From Phormidium tenue FACHB-1052 (GTDB lineage Bacteria > Cyanobacteriota > Cyanobacteriia > Phormidesmidales > Phormidesmidaceae), in NCBI RefSeq assembly GCF_014696675.1, contig NZ_JACJQN010000008.1, forward strand, positions 124,001-188,000: a DNA stretch of 64,000 bases. Reading direction: 5' to 3'. The number at the start of each line of letters is the position of its first letter. The stretch's first letter is position 1. The notes beneath the pieces were generated by a model, which saw nothing but the letters and a program-made list of their open reading frames with translations, made no database searches and was not told the DNA's origin. This document shows positions 1 to 10,701 of the stretch, one piece after another. The translations under genes and the position numbers were made by a program.

Positions 1-2
1 AG

Positions 3-1199
3 TCAGGCGACGCTTCCCCCCCGCTGCCGCCTCTGTCTAAACCTACCCTACGCCCCATCGACAAAGACGAAGAGGCGATGCTTCAGGGCTGCTTCCCTTG
101 GTCGGTGTATTATCTGCAAAACATTGAGTACCGCCCCCAGGCGATGATCTGCCGAGGGCAGCTACGCTCGACACCCACCGTGGCCTACGACACGGTAAAA
201 GAGAATATTCGCCGCCACTTTGGCGATCGCTTCCTCGTCCTTTTTCAGGAAGGTCTTCAGGGCAAGCCGGTGTTTGCGCTGGTGCCCAACCCTCAGGTGG
301 AGAAGGGCGATCGCAGCGCTCAAACCCTGACCCGCCCAGGGCTGGCCCTGGGTCTGCTGCTCGTTACCCTGTTTACCACCACCGCCGTGGGCACCTACCT
401 GGCGGGCGTCACCGAAGAACAGCTTCAGGCCACGCCCGCGCTGATTTTGCAGGGCTTGCCCTACGCCCTGGGGCTGCTGATCATTCTTGGCTGCCACGAG
501 ATGGGCCACTACCTGGCCGCTCGTCGCTACAAGATGCGGGTTACGCTGCCCTACTTCATTCCGGTGCCGTTTTTCTTAGGCACCCTGGGGGCGTTCATTC
601 AGATGAAATCCCCCGTGCCCAACCGCCGCGCCCTGTTTGACGTTGGCATTGCCGGGCCGCTGGCGGGTCTGGTGGTGGCGGTGCCGCTGCTGTTGTGGGG
701 GCTGAGCCAGTCCACCATCGTGCCGATTCCCGAAACCGGCGCTAGCCTGCTCAATTTTGAGGCCCTAGACCCTAAGGCCTCCGTGATGCTGACCCTGCTG
801 TCGAAGCTGGTGCTGGGATCGGCGGTGGGGGCCGATGAGGCGATTCACCTGCACCCGATCGCGATCGCGGGCTGCCTGGGCCTAGTCGTCACCGCCCTCA
901 ACCTGATGCCCGTGGGCCAGCTCGATGGCGGCCACATCGTCCACGCCATGTACGGTCAGCGGATTGGCGGCATTGTGGGCCAGGTGGCTCGGCTGTTGGT
1001 GTTTGGTCTCGCCCTGGTGCATCCCGAGCTGATGATTTGGGCAATTTTGCTGTTCTTTATTCCAGCGGCAGATCAGCCCGCCCTCAACGATGTCAGTGAG
1101 CTAGACGATCGCCGCGACCTGCTGGGGCTGGTGGCCTTGACACTGTTGGTTATGATTGTGCTGCCAGCGCCGGGCATTCTTACCCGGCTGCTGTATTAG
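3..1199 (+). CDS. Site-2 protease family zinc metalloprotease (M50), 5' end outside window
   Basis: This is an intramembrane zinc metalloprotease of the M50/S2P family, of the type with a soluble N-terminal extension found in cyanobacteria and in plant EGY proteins. The reading frame is open to the first base of the window, so the true start lies upstream; the first internal Met is at 78. Numbering from that Met, the zinc motif HEMGH is at residues 140-144 and the second active-site motif LDGG, inside NLMPVGQLDGGH, is at 282-285. Several hydrophobic segments surround these motifs. The family cleaves membrane-embedded substrates such as anti-sigma factors or, in plastids, affects thylakoid development; the substrate here is unknown. 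It ends 46 bases before the next gene. Confidence 0.88.
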   Translation, partial: SGDASPPLPPLSKPTLRPIDKDEEAMLQGCFPWSVYYLQNIEYRPQAMICRGQLRSTPTVAYDTVKENIRRHFGDRFLVLFQEGLQGKPVFALVPNPQVEKGDRSAQTLTRPGLALGLLLVTLFTTTAVGTYLAGVTEEQLQATPALILQGLPYALGLLIILGCHEMGHYLAARRYKMRVTLPYFIPVPFFLGTLGAFIQMKSPVPNRRALFDVGIAGPLAGLVVAVPLLLWGLSQSTIVPIPETGASLLNFEALDPKASVMLTLLSKLVLGSAVGADEAIHLHPIAIAGCLGLVVTALNLMPVGQLDGGHIVHAMYGQRIGGIVGQVARLLVFGLALVHPELMIWAILLFFIPAADQPALNDVSELDDRRDLLGLVALTLLVMIVLPAPGILTRLLY

Positions 1200-1245
1200 C
1201 CCCAGGGCTGCCCCTTAGTTCTGGCCCTTGTTTTGGATAACCGCC

Positions 1246-1638
1246 ATGTCCCAAGACCTGACCCAGTGGATTGCGGAGGTGCGCACCCTCCAGCGGCAGT
1301 TGGCCGACACCCAAAAAGAGCGCGACCAGGCCTACAACAGCGCTGCCAACTGGCGTCGCCTCTACGAAACCGAAGCCCGTCAGCGGCGCGAAGACTCGAT
1401 CGCCTTTCAGGCCCAGATCGACGCGCTTCAGCAGCGCCTCGACGCCGACCCCGGTGCTGTGTTCGAGAAAGATTTGTCTACCGTCAACTCCCTCCAGGGT
1501 TTGCAGGAGCGCCTCGACGGGTTGGTGCAGCAGTGCCAAGACCTCACCCAGCAGTTGCAGGCTGAGCAGGCGGCCCATGCCCAGACCCGCCAAACCCTCA
1601 CCGCTGCCCTGGGCGACACCTTCGACGCGCTGAAGTAA
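1246..1638 (+). CDS. Conserved coiled-coil hypothetical protein
   Basis: This 130-residue soluble protein is almost entirely predicted helix, with Gln/Leu/Arg-rich heptads from about residue 8 to 60 and again from about 80 to 120. I see no catalytic motif and no membrane segment. I chose the ATG at 1246 (MSQDLTQW) over the upstream TTG at 1228 because the helical pattern begins there. It follows the protease gene by 46 bases on the same strand and may be co-transcribed with it. Function is not recognised; a structural or adaptor role is all that the coiled coil suggests. Confidence 0.7.
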   Translation: MSQDLTQWIAEVRTLQRQLADTQKERDQAYNSAANWRRLYETEARQRREDSIAFQAQIDALQQRLDADPGAVFEKDLSTVNSLQGLQERLDGLVQQCQDLTQQLQAEQAAHAQTRQTLTAALGDTFDALK

Positions 1639-1735
1639 TGGACTGCTCAACCCCCTTTTTTCAAGAGGGCAGGGGCTCGGCAGGAGAATAATGCTGCACC
1701 CAATCGCTCTTCAACGACCGTCTTAAGATTTACCC

Positions 1736-3127
1736 CTAGCCGCCCGCGACGAAGATATAGCGCAGCAAGAAAATAGCGGCCAAAATCCACATGCCAATGG
1801 TGGTCTGCGAGGTTTTGCCCTGGAAGGCTTTGACCAACGGGTAGGCAATTAGTCCCATGGCTAAACCTTCGGCAATGGAGAAGGCCAGGGGCATCATGAT
1901 GATGGTCAGAAAAGCGGCGATCGCATCGGCAGGCTCATCCCAGTCGATGTTCTTAGTCGCCGACATCATCAGCACCCCCACGATGATCAGCGCCGGGGCG
2001 GTGGCAAAGGCCGGAATGCCCTGCAATAGCGGGATAAACAGCACCGACACCAAAAACAGCGCCGCGACCACCAGGGCCGTAAAGCCGCTGCGCCCCCCTT
2101 CAGAAATGCCCGAGGCCGACTCAATGTAGGTCGTCACTGTCGAGGTGCCCAGCACCGCCCCGGCGGTGGTGCCTACGGCATCGGCCATAAACGCCTTTTC
2201 GACCCCAGGGAAATGGCCATCACTGTCGATATAGCCAGCCTTAGAGCCCAGCCCGGTCAGGGTGCCAATGGTGTCAAACAAATCCACAAACAGGAACACA
2301 AAGACAATGCTCACCATTTGCCAAAAGTTGATGCGAAACAGTTCTCCCAACCCGACAAAGGCCTGACCAAATAGATCGACCGGGGCCGGAGGCACTGCCA
2401 TTAGCCCCGTCGGCCAGGGCGACACCCCTAATAACCACGCCAGCACTGAGGTACCCAAAATGCCCCACAGCAGTGCCCCCGTCACCCGCCGAGCGAACAG
2501 CGCTGCGGTGATGCCCAGACCGAGCAGGGCCATGGCCGTTTGGGGCGATCGCAGGTTGCCCAGCGCCGTCAACGTGGCCTCCGACGGCACAATAATGCCT
2601 GCCCCCTTCAACGCGATATAGGCAATAAACAGACCAATTCCCGCCGTGGTGGCGTGCTTCACCGCATCGGGAATAGCCTCTACAATCTGGCCGCGCACAT
2701 TGGAGATGGTCATGAGGATGAAGATCACCCCCTCAACCAGCACCGCCGCCAGCGCTACTCTCCAGTCAATTCCCAGGCCTAGCACCACCGTAAAAGCAAA
2801 ATAAGCGTTGATGCCCATGCCAGGGGCTAGGGCAAAGGGCAGCTTGGCGTAGAGCGCCATCACCAGCGTAGCCAGGGCCGCCGACAGGCCCGTGGCCATC
2901 ACCAATTCTCCGAACAGATCGCCCGACTCGCTGAGAAAGATCGCATTCGACAAAATGGCCGGGTTCACAATCAAGATGTAGGCCATCGTGACAAAGGTGG
3001 TCAGCCCCGCCAGCGACTCGGTGCGAAAGTTGGTGCCATGGGCAGCAAACTCAAAAAACTCAGCGATTTTGTTCCCTGGCCCCGCCTTGGGCGGCGCTTG
3101 GGGCAGTTGTTCAGTGGGTTGGGTCAC
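1736..3127 (-). CDS. NCS2 family purine (guanine/hypoxanthine/adenine) permease, AzgA type
   Basis: This 463-residue polytopic protein has about 12-14 hydrophobic segments. It carries the AzgA-like motifs MAYILIVNPAIL near the N-terminus and GMGINAYFAFTVV about 60 residues later, and its length fits the family. Family members import purine bases by proton symport across the plasma membrane. Translation most likely starts at a GTG (3125-3127), because a perfect Shine-Dalgarno AAGGAGGT lies at 3134-3141, six bases upstream. The gene is convergent with the coiled-coil gene. Substrate preference among guanine, hypoxanthine, adenine and xanthine cannot be read from the sequence. Confidence 0.88.
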   Translation of the reverse strand: MTQPTEQLPQAPPKAGPGNKIAEFFEFAAHGTNFRTESLAGLTTFVTMAYILIVNPAILSNAIFLSESGDLFGELVMATGLSAALATLVMALYAKLPFALAPGMGINAYFAFTVVLGLGIDWRVALAAVLVEGVIFILMTISNVRGQIVEAIPDAVKHATTAGIGLFIAYIALKGAGIIVPSEATLTALGNLRSPQTAMALLGLGITAALFARRVTGALLWGILGTSVLAWLLGVSPWPTGLMAVPPAPVDLFGQAFVGLGELFRINFWQMVSIVFVFLFVDLFDTIGTLTGLGSKAGYIDSDGHFPGVEKAFMADAVGTTAGAVLGTSTVTTYIESASGISEGGRSGFTALVVAALFLVSVLFIPLLQGIPAFATAPALIIVGVLMMSATKNIDWDEPADAIAAFLTIIMMPLAFSIAEGLAMGLIAYPLVKAFQGKTSQTTIGMWILAAIFLLRYIFVAGG

Positions 3128-3133
3128 GGTTAG

Positions 3134-3141
3134 ACCTCCTT
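3134..3141 (-). promoter_or_regulatory. Strong Shine-Dalgarno of the purine permease
   Basis: On the minus strand the sequence reads AAGGAGGT, the full anti-16S consensus, six bases before a GTG. It supports GTG at 3127 as the start codon. Confidence 0.7.
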
Positions 3142-3570
3142 ATAAGTGGATCGGCAATTGGCCCCTATAGACCCCCAAGGCCAATAGACTCAGCCCTAGT
3201 CCACGACATCTACCCCATTGGATCTGCTATCAGAGCTACAATCTCTGGTCTTTCATGCCGCTACATCCCCAAGCGCTATGTTCAAAGCCAGACGCAGGGC
3301 GGCTTCGCCTGAGGCCATTACTTTCGCCAGGGCCAGCGGGTGCCCATTTCTGTTGCCGCTGACCAACCCAGGTACAGCACCAGCAGGGCAACACCCAAAA
3401 GAAAAGGGCCTATATCATCGGGCATAGACAGAGGTGCTCTAGGGTGAACAAAGCTGCCCCTTAGACTCTAAGCGATGGGGCGATCGCTGCCAACGGCCCG
3501 ATCAAAAGTGCTGCTAGCCCGTGGGGGTTTTGTTTTGGGCACCCTAGGCCGGTTACCTTTGGATTAAAGC
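3142..3570. other. Intergenic stretch with no supported gene
   Basis: These roughly 430 bases lie between the permease start and a small candidate ORF. The open frame at 3218-3427 has low-complexity composition, no ribosome binding site and no recognisable family. The stretch should contain the permease promoter, but I could not define -35/-10 boxes confidently. Confidence 0.5.
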
Positions 3571-3726
3571 ATGGACGCCTTCGACCTTTGGGCCATGGCC
3601 CCTGACTACTACGGTCAGTGGGACAATATTGCAGCAGCCCTAGTGCTTTCCCTGGTGCTGGGTTGGGTACTGGCCGGTTTTCCAGGTATCCCCCGCACCT
3701 GGCTCAACGATGACTGGCGACAGTAG
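3571..3726 (+). CDS. Possible small single-pass membrane protein (51 aa)
   Basis: An ATG at 3571 opens a 51-codon frame ending at TAG 3724-3726. The product has an acidic and aromatic N-terminus (MDAFDLWAMAPDYYGQW), one hydrophobic stretch at about residues 21-38 (IAAALVLSLVLGWVLAGF) and a short polar tail. One clear transmembrane segment with charged ends makes it more convincing than random frames nearby. There is no strong ribosome binding site and I do not recognise the family. It lies just upstream of the copper genes, but nothing links it to copper. Confidence 0.35.
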   Translation: MDAFDLWAMAPDYYGQWDNIAAALVLSLVLGWVLAGFPGIPRTWLNDDWRQ

Positions 3727-3762
3727 GCAACAACAGCCCTCAGCACTGGGGTGAGAGGTCAG

Positions 3763-3878
3763 ATGCAGCCGTGCATTGAGAACTGCTAATGGGCAACGAT
3801 ACCCAAATGCAGGCCTGTGCCGAGATGTGTCGCCGCTGGGCAGAAACCTCTCGCCGCCTGGGCATGGCGATTGGCTGA
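3763..3878 (+). pseudogene. Remnant of a four-helix-bundle copper-binding protein (Csp/DUF326-like)
   Basis: Two fragments in different frames resemble the two ends of a Cys-rich four-helix copper storage protein. From ATG 3763 the frame reads MQPCIENC and then TAA at 3787. From ATG 3789 another frame reads 29 residues containing MQACAEMCRRWAETSRRL, then TGA at 3876. Family members are about 110 residues, with CxxxC spacings in the first and last helices; both ends are visible here, but the middle is gone and the reading frame is broken. In the second fragment, positions where Cys would be expected have become Trp and Ser. It sits just upstream of a copper chaperone and a copper ATPase, which supports the assignment. 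Confidence 0.6.
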
Positions 3879-4050
3879 GCCATTGCTGGCTGAGCGCCTT
3901 GGCAAGAGCGCCCCGGTACGGGCTGATAAAACCTAATGGCTAAGGCAATGGGGGGCATAAAGACTATGTCCCCCATTGTTTTTTTCGACTGATAGGCAGA
4001 ATACCTAAACAGCAGAACAGATCACTTTACAAATTGTTTGGTTTGCCCCC

Positions 4051-4081
4051 TTGACTCTCCAGCGCACTGGAGGCTTCAAGA
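4051..4081 (+). promoter_or_regulatory. Candidate MerR-family metal-responsive promoter/operator of the copper operon
   Basis: A -35 box TTGACT (4051-4056) is followed by the dyad CTCCAG-CGCA-CTGGAG (4057-4072) and then a weak -10 region around TCAAGA (4076-4081). The spacer is 19 bases. A dyad filling an over-long spacer is the hallmark of promoters activated by MerR-family regulators such as CueR, CoaR and PbrR. It lies 30 bases before the chaperone ATG, so a transcript would have a short leader. No MerR-family gene is in the window. Confidence 0.6.
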
Positions 4082-4110
4082 TGAATCCATACAAAGTTTA
4101 GAGGTTTGCC

Positions 4111-4305
4111 ATGGCGCTTAAATTTACCGTTCCCGATCTAGCCTGCTCTGCCTGTGTAGGCACCGTGACTCAAGCCATCCAGGCGATCGATACCACCGCC
4201 CAGGTCAAAGCTGACCCCACCACAAAGCAGGTTGAGGTTGCCACTGTCGCCGCCGAGGCGGCCATCAAGCAGGCCATTGTCGAGGCCGGCTACACCGTTG
4301 CCTGA
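4111..4305 (+). CDS. Atx1/CopZ-like copper chaperone (HMA domain)
   Basis: This 64-residue protein is a single heavy-metal-associated domain with the metal site CSAC at residues 12-15, in the context LACSACVGTV. The expected beta-alpha-beta-beta-alpha-beta pattern follows and ends in EAGYTVA. Such proteins carry Cu(I) through the cytosol to P-type ATPases; in cyanobacteria Atx1 delivers to PacS. The gene lies 33 bases upstream of the ATPase on the same strand and behind a candidate MerR-type promoter, so it is almost certainly the ATPase partner. The residue before the first Cys is Ala, where many HMA domains have Met. Confidence 0.88.
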   Translation: MALKFTVPDLACSACVGTVTQAIQAIDTTAQVKADPTTKQVEVATVAAEAAIKQAIVEAGYTVA

Positions 4306-4338
4306 CTCCGCAGCGATTCACCCTCGAGGACAACACCC

Positions 4339-6591
4339 ATGGAAAATCAACTGCTAAAGCTGCAGGGCATGAGCTGTGCCGCCTGCGCCAGCAATATCGA
4401 AGCGGCCATTCGCGCAGTGCCTGGCGTGGAGGTGTGCAGCGTTAACTTTGGCGCTGAGCAAGCCGCCGTCACCTACGACCCCCACCAAACCAACCTCACC
4501 CACATTCAGGCGGCGGTGGATGAAGCCGGGTACGGGGCGCAGCCCCTCAGCGACGACCCGCTGACTGCTGAGGACGATGCCGAGCGCAGAGAGCGAGAGG
4601 CCGAGCACCGCCAGCTCACCCGCAAGGCTGTATTTAGCTTAGTCATTGGCGGCATTTTGGTGATTGGCTCGCTGCCGGTGATGACTGGCCTGCCGATTCC
4701 CTTGATTCCGATGTGGTTGCACCATCCCTGGTTACAGCTAGTGTTGACTACGCCCGTGCTGTTCTGGGCCGGGAATTCCTTTTTTATCAACGCCTGGAAA
4801 GCCCTCAAGCGCCACTCTGCCAGCATGGATACGCTGGTGGCGGTGGGCACGGGCACCGCGTTTCTCTACTCGCTGTTGCCCACGTTTCATCCCCAGTGGT
4901 TCATTGACCAGGGGCTCAATCCCGATGTGTACTTTGAAGCCGCCGCCGTCATCATTGCCCTAATTTTGCTGGGGAGACTGCTGGAAAATCGGGCCAAGGG
5001 CCAGACCTCCGAGGCGATTCGCAAGCTGATGGGGTTGCAGGCTAAAACCGCGCGGGTCATCCGCGCGGGCCGCGAGTATGACATTCCCATTGCGGAGGTG
5101 GTGCTGGGCGACGTGGTGCTGGTGCGGCCTGGGGAGAAAATTCCGGTCGATGGCCAAATTGTCGATGGCGCTTCTACCCTCGATGAAGCGATGGTGACCG
5201 GCGAAAGCGTGCCTGTGCAGAAAACCGTGGGCGATGAGGTAATTGGGGCAACGCTGAACAAAACCGGCAGCTTCAAGTTTCGCGCCACTCGCGTCGGCAA
5301 AGACACCTTTTTGGCCCAGATCGTCAAGCTGGTGCAGCAGGCCCAGGGGTCGAAGGCTCCGATTCAAAAGCTGGCGGATCAGGTGACGGCCTGGTTTGTG
5401 CCCGCCGTAATGGCGATCGCGATTCTCACCTTCATCGTCTGGTACAACGTCATGGGCAACGTGACGATGGCGCTGATTACCACCGTGGGCGTGCTGATTA
5501 TTGCCTGCCCCTGTGCGCTGGGCCTAGCCACGCCGACCTCAATCATGGTGGGCACGGGCAAAGGGGCTGAGAACGGCATTTTGATCAAAGGGGCCGACAG
5601 TCTGGAGCTGGCCCACAACATTCAGGCGATCGTGCTCGATAAGACGGGGACGATTACCCAGGGCAAGCCCACGGTGACCAATTACCTAACCGTGAACGGC
5701 ACTGCCACCGAACTGCATTTGCTAAAACTGGCCGGAACGCTGGAACGCAACTCTGAGCATCCCCTGGCTGAAGCGGTGGTCAACTACGCCCAAGCCCAAG
5801 GGGTGGCCTTGGAAGATCCCCAAGGCTTTGAGGCCGTGGCGGGCAGCGGGGTTCAAGGGTCTGTTGCCGGGCAGCGGGTGCAGATTGGCACCCACCGCTG
5901 GATGAACGAACTCGGCATCGTCACCGATCGCCTGCAAACTCAATGGGAGCAGCTAGAGTCTCAGGGTCGAACGGTGGTGTGGCTGGCGGTAGATGGCACA
6001 GTAGAGGCGATTCTGGCGATCGCCGATGCAGTCAAACCCTCCTCTGCCGCCGCTATTGCCACTCTGCAACGCATGGGCCTAGAGGTGGTGATGCTGACCG
6101 GCGATAACCGCCGCACCGCCGAGGCGATCGCCCGTGAAGTCGGCATTAGCCGCGTCTTTGCCGAGGTGCGTCCCGACCAAAAAGCTGCTCAGGTCGAACG
6201 CCTGCAACGGGAAGGCAAGGTCGTGGCGATGGTGGGCGATGGCATCAACGATGCGCCTGCCCTGGCCCAAGCGGATGTCGGCATGGCGATCGGCACCGGC
6301 ACCGATGTGGCGATCGCCGCCAGCGACATCACCCTGATCTCCGGCGACCTGCACGGCATTGTCACCGCCATTCAGCTCTCCCGCGCCACCATGGCCAACA
6401 TTCGCCAAAACCTGTTCTTTGCCTTCATCTACAACGTCGCGGGCATCCCGATCGCGGCGGGCATTCTCTACCCCATCTTCGGCTGGCTGCTCAGCCCCAT
6501 CGTCGCCGGAGCCGCCATGGCCTTTAGCTCAGTGTCGGTGGTGACAAATGCCCTGAGATTGCGGAACTTTAAGCCCAGGCTGCAAGGGTGA
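4339..6591 (+). CDS. pacS: Copper-transporting P1B-type ATPase, PacS-like
   Basis: This 750-residue enzyme moves Cu(I) across a membrane using ATP. The N-terminal HMA domain has GMSCAACAS at residues 10-18. Eight transmembrane segments, the TGES actuator motif, the metal-site CPC in [11 protein letters not shown], the phosphorylation motif DKTGT and the hinge GDGINDAP are all present. Length and much of the recalled sequence match Synechococcus PacS (about 747 aa), which supplies copper to thylakoid plastocyanin, better than CtaA. Location in the thylakoid is inferred from PacS. It follows the chaperone by 33 bases and is followed by an AT-rich inverted repeat and a cupredoxin gene. Confidence 0.92.
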   Translation: MENQLLKLQGMSCAACASNIEAAIRAVPGVEVCSVNFGAEQAAVTYDPHQTNLTHIQAAVDEAGYGAQPLSDDPLTAEDDAERREREAEHRQLTRKAVFSLVIGGILVIGSLPVMTGLPIPLIPMWLHHPWLQLVLTTPVLFWAGNSFFINAWKALKRHSASMDTLVAVGTGTAFLYSLLPTFHPQWFIDQGLNPDVYFEAAAVIIALILLGRLLENRAKGQTSEAIRKLMGLQAKTARVIRAGREYDIPIAEVVLGDVVLVRPGEKIPVDGQIVDGASTLDEAMVTGESVPVQKTVGDEVIGATLNKTGSFKFRATRVGKDTFLAQIVKLVQQAQGSKAPIQKLADQVTAWFVPAVMAIAILTFIVWYNVMGNVTMALITTVGVLIIACPCALGLATPTSIMVGTGKGAENGILIKGADSLELAHNIQAIVLDKTGTITQGKPTVTNYLTVNGTATELHLLKLAGTLERNSEHPLAEAVVNYAQAQGVALEDPQGFEAVAGSGVQGSVAGQRVQIGTHRWMNELGIVTDRLQTQWEQLESQGRTVVWLAVDGTVEAILAIADAVKPSSAAAIATLQRMGLEVVMLTGDNRRTAEAIAREVGISRVFAEVRPDQKAAQVERLQREGKVVAMVGDGINDAPALAQADVGMAIGTGTDVAIAASDITLISGDLHGIVTAIQLSRATMANIRQNLFFAFIYNVAGIPIAAGILYPIFGWLLSPIVAGAAMAFSSVSVVTNALRLRNFKPRLQG

Positions 6592-6602
6592 TGGGGTAGG
6601 TG

Positions 6603-6657
6603 GAATTCAAAGTTCAAAATTCAAAATTTTGCCTTCTTAATTTTGAACTTTGAATTC
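6603..6657. repeat. 19-bp perfect inverted repeat, AT-rich, after pacS
   Basis: The left arm GAATTCAAAGTTCAAAATT (6603-6621) is exactly complementary to the right arm (6639-6657), with a 17-base loop. The TTCAAAATTCAAAA style is common in cyanobacterial intergenic repeats. It could also act as a terminator or mRNA-stabilising hairpin between pacS and the cupredoxin gene, but it lacks a clean poly-T tail. Confidence 0.85.
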
Positions 6658-6698
6658 ACCATCTCCCCTCACTCCCCACATTCCCCAAGAGATTCCCC

Positions 6699-7328
6699 AT
6701 GAAAACCAAACACCTTCCCCTCACCACGCTTGCCAGCCTCACCCTTGCCCTCACCCTCGCCAGCGGCACCCCGGCCCAAATGAGCCACGATGACTTGACC
6801 CCTACCTCGACCGGCCAGTTCCAGCGCATTGAACAACCGCTGTGGTCGAGAGTCGCCGTTACTGGGGCAGGGTTGGGGCTGATTGGCCTCGAACTCTGGT
6901 GGTTCTTAATCAGTAAGCCCAAGTCTCGCAAGGCCACCACCACGGGCGGTAAGCAAGAAATTACCGTCACCGTTGATGGCGGCTACGAGCCTAGCCACAT
7001 CGTGGTGCAGGCTGGACAGCCGGTGCGGCTCAACTTCTATCGCAAGGACCCCAGCAGTTGTTTAGAAGAGGTGCGCTTCCCGGACTTTCGCATTGCCCAG
7101 GCGCTGCCGGTGAACCAGACCACGGCGATCGCGTTCACCCCCACCCAGCCTGGTCGCTACGAGTTTACCTGCGGCATGAATATGTTTCGTGGCACTGTCG
7201 AGGTGGTGGCCGAGGACGGAGGCGTAGTTCTCCCTAGAGCGACAGCCACAGCCGGATCTGCCGATCATCACAACAATATGGGCGACGGCACCAGTGGGCA
7301 ACACCAGTTCTTGCTGGCCAGACTTTAA
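6699..7328 (+). CDS. Membrane-anchored cupredoxin-domain protein
   Basis: This 209-residue exported protein has a signal-like N-terminus, a second hydrophobic segment at about residues 50-70 (VAVTGAGLGLIGLELWWFLI) and then a cupredoxin fold from about 86 to 170. Typical cupredoxin_1 features are YEPSHIVVQAGQPVRLNF, the loop DPSSCLEEVRFPDF and the C-terminal ligand region FTCGMNMFRG, where Cys and Met could bind copper. The C-terminal 35 residues are polar and His/Asn-containing. Its position directly after pacS suggests periplasmic or lumenal copper binding. Electron transfer is also possible; the exact role is unknown. Confidence 0.82.
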   Translation: MKTKHLPLTTLASLTLALTLASGTPAQMSHDDLTPTSTGQFQRIEQPLWSRVAVTGAGLGLIGLELWWFLISKPKSRKATTTGGKQEITVTVDGGYEPSHIVVQAGQPVRLNFYRKDPSSCLEEVRFPDFRIAQALPVNQTTAIAFTPTQPGRYEFTCGMNMFRGTVEVVAEDGGVVLPRATATAGSADHHNNMGDGTSGQHQFLLARL

Positions 7329-7388
7329 GGCTAGACAGGTCTACCAACTGACTTTGTCGAGCTGCCTGTTTTGCACCGCTGGCAGGAG

Positions 7389-8450
7389 CTATAGCGATCG
7401 CGCCAGCAGGGGAAGCGTGCAGTTTTGTGCGTTACTTTGCATCGCCAGTTCGATGATGCGGATGGTGTCCCGCGCCTCTTCGGGCTTAACCTCTAGCTCG
7501 GCGCGTCCGGCGATCGCCTCGGCAATGTTTTGATAATAGGCCTGATAGCTACCTGCCAGCGTCTCTACCTGCCCTTCGACGTGCAGCCCGTTAATTTGCG
7601 TGTTGAGCGTGCCCCAGCGCTCCCTAGGTTCTTCGCCCCAGCCGGGATCTGTTGGGGTGAGGCCGAGCTTTAGCGCCTCCTCCTGCGGGTCCATGCCGTA
7701 TTTAATGAAGGAGCCTGCGGTGCCGTGCAAAATGAAGTGGGGTTCCGGCCCGCGCACCAGCATTCCTCCTTTGAGAATCACTTTTAGCCCGTCGTAGTGC
7801 AGGGTCAGATCGAAATTGTCGACGGCCTGGGCAAAATCTCGCTGGGTTCTGAGGTCAGCCGTCACCCGTTGCGGCAGGCCAAATAAGACCTGCGCCTGAT
7901 CGATCAGGTGAGAGCCCAGATCGAAGAGGATGCCGCTGCCCTCGCCTGCTGCTTCTCGCCAGGCGTTGGGTCGAGGAAAATTTCTGAAGCGATCGTAATG
8001 GGCCTCGTATTCGACCAGGCGGCCCAGGAGATTGTTGCTCAATAGCTGCTTGACCGTTTGAAAGTCGCCGTCCCACCGACGGTTGTGGTGAACGCTGACC
8101 AGCCGGTTTTGCTGGCGCGCTAGCTCAATTAACTGCTGGGCCTGGGCTGACGACGTGGTGAATGGTTTCTCGACCACGACGTGCTTATTGGCGAGCAGAG
8201 CCTGGCTGGCCAAGTCGAAATGGGAGCGGTTGGGAGTCGCAATCACGACCAGATCAATCGATTCGTCCTGCAAGAGGGCGGCGGTGTCTGGCAAGACCTC
8301 GACTGACGGGTAGCGATCGAGTGAGGGGTCTCGGTGGCGCGCCACAACTTTCTTTAGGCTCAGCTGCGGCACCGACTGGATAACCGGCACATGGAAGGTA
8401 CGAGCCGCCATGCCATAGCCAATCAACCCGACGCAGATTTCATTCATCAT
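7389..8450 (-). CDS. Gfo/Idh/MocA family NAD(P)-dependent oxidoreductase
   Basis: This 353-residue protein has an N-terminal Rossmann motif GLIGYGMAART, the family EKP signature in VVVEKPFTTSS with the catalytic lysine, and the following HHNRRWDGDF region typical of YdgJ/IolW-like members. The C-terminal half is the mixed alpha/beta substrate domain. Members oxidise or reduce sugars, inositols or related compounds; the substrate cannot be told here. Two Met codons are adjacent at the start (8450 and 8447). The gene is convergent with the cupredoxin gene and 185 bases downstream of gyrB on the same strand. Confidence 0.87.
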   Translation of the reverse strand: MMNEICVGLIGYGMAARTFHVPVIQSVPQLSLKKVVARHRDPSLDRYPSVEVLPDTAALLQDESIDLVVIATPNRSHFDLASQALLANKHVVVEKPFTTSSAQAQQLIELARQQNRLVSVHHNRRWDGDFQTVKQLLSNNLLGRLVEYEAHYDRFRNFPRPNAWREAAGEGSGILFDLGSHLIDQAQVLFGLPQRVTADLRTQRDFAQAVDNFDLTLHYDGLKVILKGGMLVRGPEPHFILHGTAGSFIKYGMDPQEEALKLGLTPTDPGWGEEPRERWGTLNTQINGLHVEGQVETLAGSYQAYYQNIAEAIAGRAELEVKPEEARDTIRIIELAMQSNAQNCTLPLLARSL

Positions 8451-8635
8451 CTAGCCACCAGCAAGGTAGGTTGAGTGAACCGCAGTAGAATCCAACACCC
8501 CCAACCCAAACCTTCGTCCCTTACTCACGACCCATTTTTTGATCAAACTCAACTGCTTTTGCAGCGCCCCAAATCGGGCATGCATGGGTCAAGAAAGCTG
8601 TGCGATCGCAAGCATCCTGCTTCTGACTGTTTACC

Positions 8636-10624
<1,989 letters not shown>

Positions 10625-10701
10625 TCAAAACACCTAGAAATTATAGCACAAAGCAGCCACAGCGGGCTCTAAGGCAACGTCAGCTCAAGAATGAACCAGG
10701 G

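Noticed and set aside
3740-3976. A 78-codon minus-strand frame upstream of the copper operon
   Set aside because: It is the shadow of the copper-protein remnant and has no ribosome binding site or domain.
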